Part shown: piece by piece, positions 5,828 to 8,674 of the stretch
Numbering within the stretch: position 1 is the first letter of the stretch
Layout: the number at the start of each line of letters is the position of its first letter
Origin: Hungateiclostridiaceae bacterium UBA3922
Lineage (GTDB): Bacteria; Bacillota; Clostridia; Acetivibrionales; DTU013
Assembly: GCA_002386045.1 (NCBI GenBank)
Contig: DGEQ01000149.1
Coordinates: 1-8,674 of the forward strand
Length of the DNA: 8,674 nt
Reading direction: 5' to 3'
Made by a program: the position numbers and the translations under genes
The notes under the pieces: generated by a model
Seen by the model: only the letters and a program-made list of their open reading frames with translations
Told to the model about the DNA's origin: nothing
Database searches by the model: none

Positions 5828-5929
5828 ATGGAAAATAATCAGAAACAGCATCCGGGCTGTTTTTTCTGGAAAACGGGCTGTTGTATTGTACCGGGCTTTT
5901 GTTTATCCTATATTCAGGTTTGTCGATAA
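5828..5929 (+). CDS. Doubtful 33-codon cysteine-rich small ORF
   Basis: ATG at 5828 opens a 33-residue frame ending at TAA 5927-5929, with five cysteines (P-G-C, T-G-C-C, P-G-F-C and a final V-C-R). The repeated Gly-Cys blocks come from three loose copies of CGGGCT at 5853, 5874 and 5892. The Shine-Dalgarno is poor, only AGGACAGG at a distance. The frame overlaps both a terminator hairpin (5843-5865) and the promoter of the next gene, which argues that it may not be translated. I do not recognise it. Confidence 0.2.
   Translation: MENNQKQHPGCFFWKTGCCIVPGFCLSYIQVCR
5843..5865 (+). terminator. Isolated terminator-like hairpin upstream of the flavodiiron gene
   Basis: AAACAGC (5843-5849) pairs with GCTGTTT (5856-5862) around ATCCGG, inside a run of six T residues (5860-5865). 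It works only on the plus strand, yet no convincing plus-strand gene precedes it. It may end a small RNA or short leader transcript, or be coincidental. Confidence 0.5.
5886..5914 (+). promoter_or_regulatory. Promoter of the flavodiiron protein gene
   Basis: TTGTAC (5886-5891) and TATATT (5909-5914) are separated by exactly 17 bases. The transcript would start near 5921, about 30 bases before the start codon, with AGGAGG at 5937-5942. Confidence 0.65.
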
Positions 5930-5950
5930 TTTCTGCAGGAGGTATACGTT

Positions 5951-7171
5951 ATGAGAAAAGAAAAAATCGCCGACGGTATACATATGCTTACCATGAACGT
6001 CGATGAGATCCTGTTCGAGGGGATGTGGGAGGCCGTAAACGGGGTCACCCTGAATTCATATATAGTCCAGGGAGAAAAAACCGCGATTATCGACGGTGTG
6101 ATCGGCTGGGACGGTGTACCGGAGACCCTGTATAAGAACATGGAGGAAATAGGTGTCGATCCTCAAAGCATCGACTACCTGGTAGTCAACCACATGGAAC
6201 CGGACCACTCCGGCTGGATCTCGAATTTCATGAAGATTAAGGATGATTTCACGATAATATGCACTGAAAAAGCCGCGAAGATGGTCACTTCCTTCTATGG
6301 TGAAGATAAAATAAGGGTCGTGAAGGAAGGAGACACGCTGGACCTTGGGAAAGGCAGGGTGCTGAGCTTCCACCCGGTGCCTAACGTACACTGGCCGGAC
6401 ACCATGTACACGTATGACATGGAGTCCGGAACACTCTTCTCGTGCGACATGTTCGGAGCATTCGGCACGATGGGTGATCACTGCTTCGACGATGAACTGA
6501 CCCCGGAAGAGGTCGATTTCTTCGAAACCGAAGGGATAAGGTATTACTCAAACGTAATGGCGACTTTCACGGCCAGCGTGAAAAAAGCGATAGAGAAGGC
6601 AAAAACGCTGGAGATAAGGACGATAGCCCCGGGACATGGCCCGGTCTACAGGAAAAACCCCAAAAAGATCATGGATGACTACGCCAGGTTCGCCCGGTAT
6701 GCCGAGGGAGCAGGTAAAAACGAAATCACGATACTTTGGGGATCCATGTACGGGATGACGGGAAAGGCGCTCGAACATGCCGAGAGCGTGCTCAGGAGGG
6801 AAGGCGTCAGGTACAGCAAGCTGGAAGCGGCCAGGACAAGCGACAGCGAAATCGTTGCAAGCCTCTTCAGGGCAGCAGGGATAATCATCGCGGCGCCCAC
6901 TTATGAGTACAAGCTATTCCCGCCGGTCGCGGCAGCCTTGAGCGAAGCCGGCAGGAAAAGGATCACGGGGAAGGCAGCTTTCAGGTTCGGGTCATACGGA
7001 TGGTCCGGCGGCGCGGAGAACGAGCTGAAGGAGATAGTCGAAAGAAACAGGATGAACTGGGACTTCGTCGAACCGGTGGAATTTGAAGGAGCGCCGAAGG
7101 AAGAGGACCTTGCCAGGGTGGAAGCCGGGGTGCTGAAACTCATAGAAAAAATGAAAGAGAAGGCTGAATAG
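5951..7171 (+). CDS. fprA: A-type flavodiiron protein (FprA family), O2/NO reductase
   Basis: It reduces O2 to water or NO to N2O in the cytosol of anaerobes, taking electrons from rubredoxin or a similar carrier. The N-terminal metallo-beta-lactamase-like domain (about 1-250) has every di-iron ligand: H81, E83, D85 and H86 in H-M-E-P-D-H, then H147, D166 and H229. The C-terminal flavodoxin domain (about 254-400) shows FMN-binding loops G-S-M-Y-G-M-T-G, A-P-T-Y-E-Y, and F-G-S-Y-G-W-S-G-G. At 406 residues it is the basic two-domain form, without fused rubredoxin or NAD-reductase domains, so a separate electron donor is needed; none is encoded here. Start, Shine-Dalgarno and promoter agree, and a terminator follows at once, so the gene is monocistronic. 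Confidence 0.96.
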   Translation: MRKEKIADGIHMLTMNVDEILFEGMWEAVNGVTLNSYIVQGEKTAIIDGVIGWDGVPETLYKNMEEIGVDPQSIDYLVVNHMEPDHSGWISNFMKIKDDFTIICTEKAAKMVTSFYGEDKIRVVKEGDTLDLGKGRVLSFHPVPNVHWPDTMYTYDMESGTLFSCDMFGAFGTMGDHCFDDELTPEEVDFFETEGIRYYSNVMATFTASVKKAIEKAKTLEIRTIAPGHGPVYRKNPKKIMDDYARFARYAEGAGKNEITILWGSMYGMTGKALEHAESVLRREGVRYSKLEAARTSDSEIVASLFRAAGIIIAAPTYEYKLFPPVAAALSEAGRKRITGKAAFRFGSYGWSGGAENELKEIVERNRMNWDFVEPVEFEGAPKEEDLARVEAGVLKLIEKMKEKAE

Positions 7172-7179
7172 TCAAGAGG

Positions 7180-7218
7180 ACCGTCCCCGAGTCTCAGACA
7201 CGGAGACGGTTTTATTTT
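7180..7218 (+). terminator. Intrinsic terminator after the flavodiiron gene
   Basis: ACCGTC-C-CCG (7180-7189) pairs with CGG-A-GACGGT (7201-7210) with one internal mismatch and an 11-base loop. It is followed by TTTTATTTT (starting within 7209-7218). Confidence 0.85.
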
Positions 7219-7413
7219 GCCGTGAATCGATGCACGTGTTGCCGAACTTCCGAAGCGAGGAGTGATCGGACCGTTCAGGAGGATCTGATACAGGCAATGC
7301 CCCGGTGTGCCTTGGCTGACGATCTTTTGAACAGCACTTTTTCAATAGTCCCGGACTGTCTCCTGCCTTGTTGCTCTGACAGAAACCGGGCTCTTCTTTT
7401 ATATGCAGCTAAA
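7219..7413 (+). other. Spacer with no convincing gene
   Basis: A GTG-initiated frame of 97 codons (7222-7515) runs through this spacer, but it has no Shine-Dalgarno. It reads through the promoters and palindrome of the next operon, overlaps the next start codon, and is rich in Cys and Leu without a pattern I know. I see no repeat or RNA gene here. Confidence 0.5.
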
Positions 7414-7460
7414 AATTGCAATAAAAATTTATCGCAGTACAATAATTATTTATTGCAATT
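7414..7460. repeat. 12-bp perfect inverted repeat carrying two ATTGCAAT octamers
   Basis: AATTGCAATAAA (7414-7425) and TTTATTGCAATT (7449-7460) are exact reverse complements. Each contains the self-palindrome ATTGCAAT (7415-7422 and 7452-7459), 37 bases apart. Each octamer also holds a TTGCAA that could serve as a -35 box, so regulator sites and promoter elements coincide. Confidence 0.7.
7416..7443 (+). promoter_or_regulatory. Candidate upstream promoter of the DUF2975 operon
   Basis: TTGCAA (7416-7421), 16 bases, then TACAAT (7438-7443). Transcripts from here would start near 7450 and carry the whole 7461-7500 palindrome as an RNA hairpin just before the Shine-Dalgarno. Confidence 0.45.
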
Positions 7461-7481
7461 CTTATCTTGCTGTTATATACT
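7453..7481 (+). promoter_or_regulatory. Candidate downstream promoter of the DUF2975 operon
   Basis: TTGCAA (7453-7458), 17 bases, then TATACT (7476-7481). The predicted start near 7488 lies inside the right arm of the palindrome, so an RNA hairpin could not form in this transcript. The palindrome would then act as DNA. Confidence 0.6.
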
Positions 7482-7500
7482 TTATAACAGCAAAGATAAG
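7461..7500. promoter_or_regulatory. Long palindrome over the -10 box, candidate operator
   Basis: TTGCTGTTATA (7467-7477) and TATAACAGCAA (7483-7493) are exact reverse complements around TACTT. The symmetry extends to CTTATC (7461-7466) and GATAAG (7495-7500) past one unpaired A, for 17 paired positions. It covers the -10 of the downstream promoter and touches the Shine-Dalgarno (AAGGAGGT, 7498-7505). The HTH protein encoded in the same operon is the obvious candidate binder, but this is inference. Confidence 0.7.
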
Positions 7501-7511
7501 GAGGTCTTCAT

Positions 7512-7991
7512 ATGACGTCAAGGACATTAGGGAGACTTATGCGTATTTCTGTGATAGCTGCAGCTTTATGCGGCCTGTTTCTTTGCGCCTATGTCATACC
7601 GTCATGGGGGCAGAGCATTGTAAATACATATCCTGAAACAAGCGGATGGTATAGGCCGTGGCTGGTATTTGAATGGCTGGTGGCGCTTCCGTGCTTTGCT
7701 GTGCTTGTGTATGTATGGAAAGTGTCTGATGCGGTAATGAAAGACACCGTGTTTACCATGCTGACGGCTAAATGGGTCAAGATGGGATCGGTACTGCTGT
7801 TGCTCGATGCATCGTTCCTGTTTATCGGAAACGTAATATTGCTTCTGGCCGGTATGAGCCATCCGGGTGTCCTTCTTCTGTCCGTTATGGCGGACATATT
7901 TATAGTTGCGCTTGCCCTGCTGGCGGCAGTCCTTTCACGCTATCTGACAAAGGCCGCCATCCTGCAGGAAGAAAGCGAGGGTACGATATGA
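7512..7991 (+). CDS. DUF2975-family membrane protein
   Basis: This 159-residue integral membrane protein has four hydrophobic segments: about 12-30, 50-69, 93-112 and 119-141. The basic start and the loop with K-D-T-V-F-T-M-L-T-A-K before helix 3 fit the DUF2975 family (YoaS-like). That family is regularly encoded next to a small YozG-like HTH regulator, exactly as here. Its function is not established. A strong Shine-Dalgarno, AAGGAGGT, lies seven bases before the start. Its TGA overlaps the ATG of the regulator gene (ATGA), so the two are translationally coupled. The operon's promoter region holds a candidate operator, which suggests autoregulation. Confidence 0.85.
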   Translation: MTSRTLGRLMRISVIAAALCGLFLCAYVIPSWGQSIVNTYPETSGWYRPWLVFEWLVALPCFAVLVYVWKVSDAVMKDTVFTMLTAKWVKMGSVLLLLDASFLFIGNVILLLAGMSHPGVLLLSVMADIFIVALALLAAVLSRYLTKAAILQEESEGTI

Positions 7992-8221
7992 TCATAATAA
8001 ACGTGGATGTTATGCTCGCAAAGCGAAAAATGAGCGTTACTGAACTTGCAGAGCGAGTTGGTTTTACTATGGCCAATGTATCAATGATCAAGACAGGCAA
8101 GGTCAAGGCGCTGAAACTTTCCACGCTCGACAAACTGTGCGAAGCGCTCGATTGCCAGCCTGGCGATATTCTGGAATACAGAAAGGATGAAAATGGCGAT
8201 GAGCGAGACGGCGATGCGTAA
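7988..8221 (+). CDS. YozG-like Cro/C1-type HTH transcriptional regulator
   Basis: This 77-residue DNA-binding protein is essentially one XRE/HTH_26 domain. The helix-turn-helix spans about 16-37 (S-V-T-E-L-A-E-R-V-G-F then A-N-V-S-M-I-K-T-G). The family end motif follows: L-S-T-L-D-K-L-C-E-A-L-D-C-Q-P-G-D-I-L-E-Y at about 47-67. The last ten residues are acidic and hydrophilic. The start at 7988 overlaps the DUF2975 stop by four bases. The frame stays open upstream (to 7772), but that part overlaps the DUF2975 gene and does not look like protein of this family. It probably dimerises to bind the palindrome at 7461-7500, which is inference. Confidence 0.92.
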   Translation: MIIINVDVMLAKRKMSVTELAERVGFTMANVSMIKTGKVKALKLSTLDKLCEALDCQPGDILEYRKDENGDERDGDA

Positions 8222-8561
8222 AACAGCGAGGATGGTCAGCAACATTGCTTACGGCATAGGTGTGGTCATAGTAATAACTCTCTGCGGTTTCTTTCTTTTC
8301 GGATCGAACCAGCCCGTAAACCCTGATGCCATGATTCCTATTCCTCTGAAGGAACAGGCGCTCATATGGCTTGCATTTGGGACAATGCTCATGTTGCCGG
8401 CATGCATGGCAGTATATAAGTTCAATGTAACAATAAACAGCCCCAACAGGAAGCTGAGTTTTGCCCTAATCTTCCTGCCGGGCTTTATCTGCAGTGCATG
8501 TGCGCTGTATTTAGCCGGCCGGGTCATTTATGAGTTGATCGACTATTACCTGCTGCGCTGA
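8193..8561 (+). CDS. Unknown three-helix membrane protein, third gene of the operon
   Basis: I do not recognise a family. Three hydrophobic segments are clear (counting from 8193): about 18-36 (G-I-G-V-V-I-V-I-T-L), 54-76 (L-I-W-L-A-F-G-T-M-L-M-L-P) and 88-113. The ending is short and aromatic (D-Y-Y-L-L-R). Start choice is open. ATG 8193 has AAAGG (8182-8186) about six bases upstream and gives 122 residues. ATG 8187 is too close to that Shine-Dalgarno, while 8199 and 8214 are also in frame. Any of these starts lies within the end of the HTH gene, a 29-base overlap for 8193, so the gene belongs to the same operon and is translationally coupled. It may work with the DUF2975 protein in the membrane, but nothing in the sequence proves it. 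Confidence 0.8.
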   Translation: MAMSETAMRKTARMVSNIAYGIGVVIVITLCGFFLFGSNQPVNPDAMIPIPLKEQALIWLAFGTMLMLPACMAVYKFNVTINSPNRKLSFALIFLPGFICSACALYLAGRVIYELIDYYLLR

Positions 8562-8594
8562 GAAGCTTATTCGGTCACAAGCCAGGTAAAAAAG

Positions 8595-8619
8595 AGGCCG
8601 CTTATATCCGCGGCCTTTT
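8595..8619 (+). terminator. Intrinsic terminator of the DUF2975 operon
   Basis: AGGCCGC (8595-8601) pairs perfectly with GCGGCCT (8610-8616) around TTATATCC, followed by TTT and A/T-rich sequence. Upstream A residues (8589-8593) would give some function on the minus strand too. Confidence 0.85.
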
Positions 8620-8674
8620 AATATATATAAATATTGTTGCAGGATGCCTTTTTCATGTAAACCTTTTTCCACCT

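Noticed and set aside
7222..7515. 97-codon GTG-started frame
   Set aside because: It has no ribosome site, crosses the promoters and palindrome of the next operon, overlaps its start codon, and shows no recognisable protein pattern.
8620..8674. Minus-strand short frame with a Shine-Dalgarno-like AAAAAGG near the window end
   Set aside because: It stops after about 12 codons in A/T-rich sequence next to the terminator, and nothing supports it as a gene.

Overview
The window looks like chromosomal DNA from an anaerobic, mid-G+C member of the Bacillota, probably class Clostridia. This rests on strong AGGAGG-type ribosome binding sites, sigma-A-like promoters, short U-tailed terminators, a TTG start codon, and the gene set (A-type flavodiiron protein, bacterioferritin, a zinc-ribbon protein, a DUF2975/YozG-type regulator pair). 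No transposase, integrase, phage gene or CRISPR array is visible.

Bases 1-1900: after a possible tail of an upstream gene there is a strong promoter and a long leader. The leader matches the yybP-ykoY manganese riboswitch class and ends in an intrinsic terminator whose 5' arm overlaps the riboswitch P1 stem. It controls a GDT1/TMEM165-type (UPF0016) cation transporter, probably a Mn2+ exporter. This transporter carries an unusual C-terminal extension of about 170 residues with a four-cysteine cluster. A small unknown membrane protein follows 3 bases downstream.

Bases 1900-3340: pcm (protein L-isoaspartate methyltransferase, TTG start) and bfr (bacterioferritin with every ferroxidase and haem ligand residue present). 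Each has a TATAAT box upstream. bfr has a roughly 120-base leader that can fold, and ends at a strong, potentially bidirectional terminator.

Bases 3340-4710: a 20-bp tandem repeat, a GNAT acetyltransferase resembling chromosomal aminoglycoside 6'-N-acetyltransferases of the AAC(6')-Ii type, a double zinc-ribbon protein, and a tRNA-Val(CAC) on the minus strand. A shared terminator separates the last two.

Bases 4710-7220: a short-chain dehydrogenase on the minus strand, then a flavodiiron protein (O2/NO reductase) on the plus strand with its own promoter, Shine-Dalgarno and terminator. Between them lie an isolated terminator hairpin and a possible cysteine-rich 33-codon reading frame.

Bases 7220-8674: a compact, tightly overlapping three-gene operon: a DUF2975 membrane protein, a YozG-like Cro/C1 HTH regulator, and an unrecognised three-helix membrane protein. 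Upstream are two tandem promoter candidates sharing an ATTGCAAT element, and a long near-perfect palindrome on the downstream -10 box that is a good candidate operator. A terminator closes the operon.

A loose theme of metal and oxygen stress (Mn export, iron storage, protein repair, O2 reduction) runs through the left and middle parts. That link is inferred from the gene set; the genes are not one operon.
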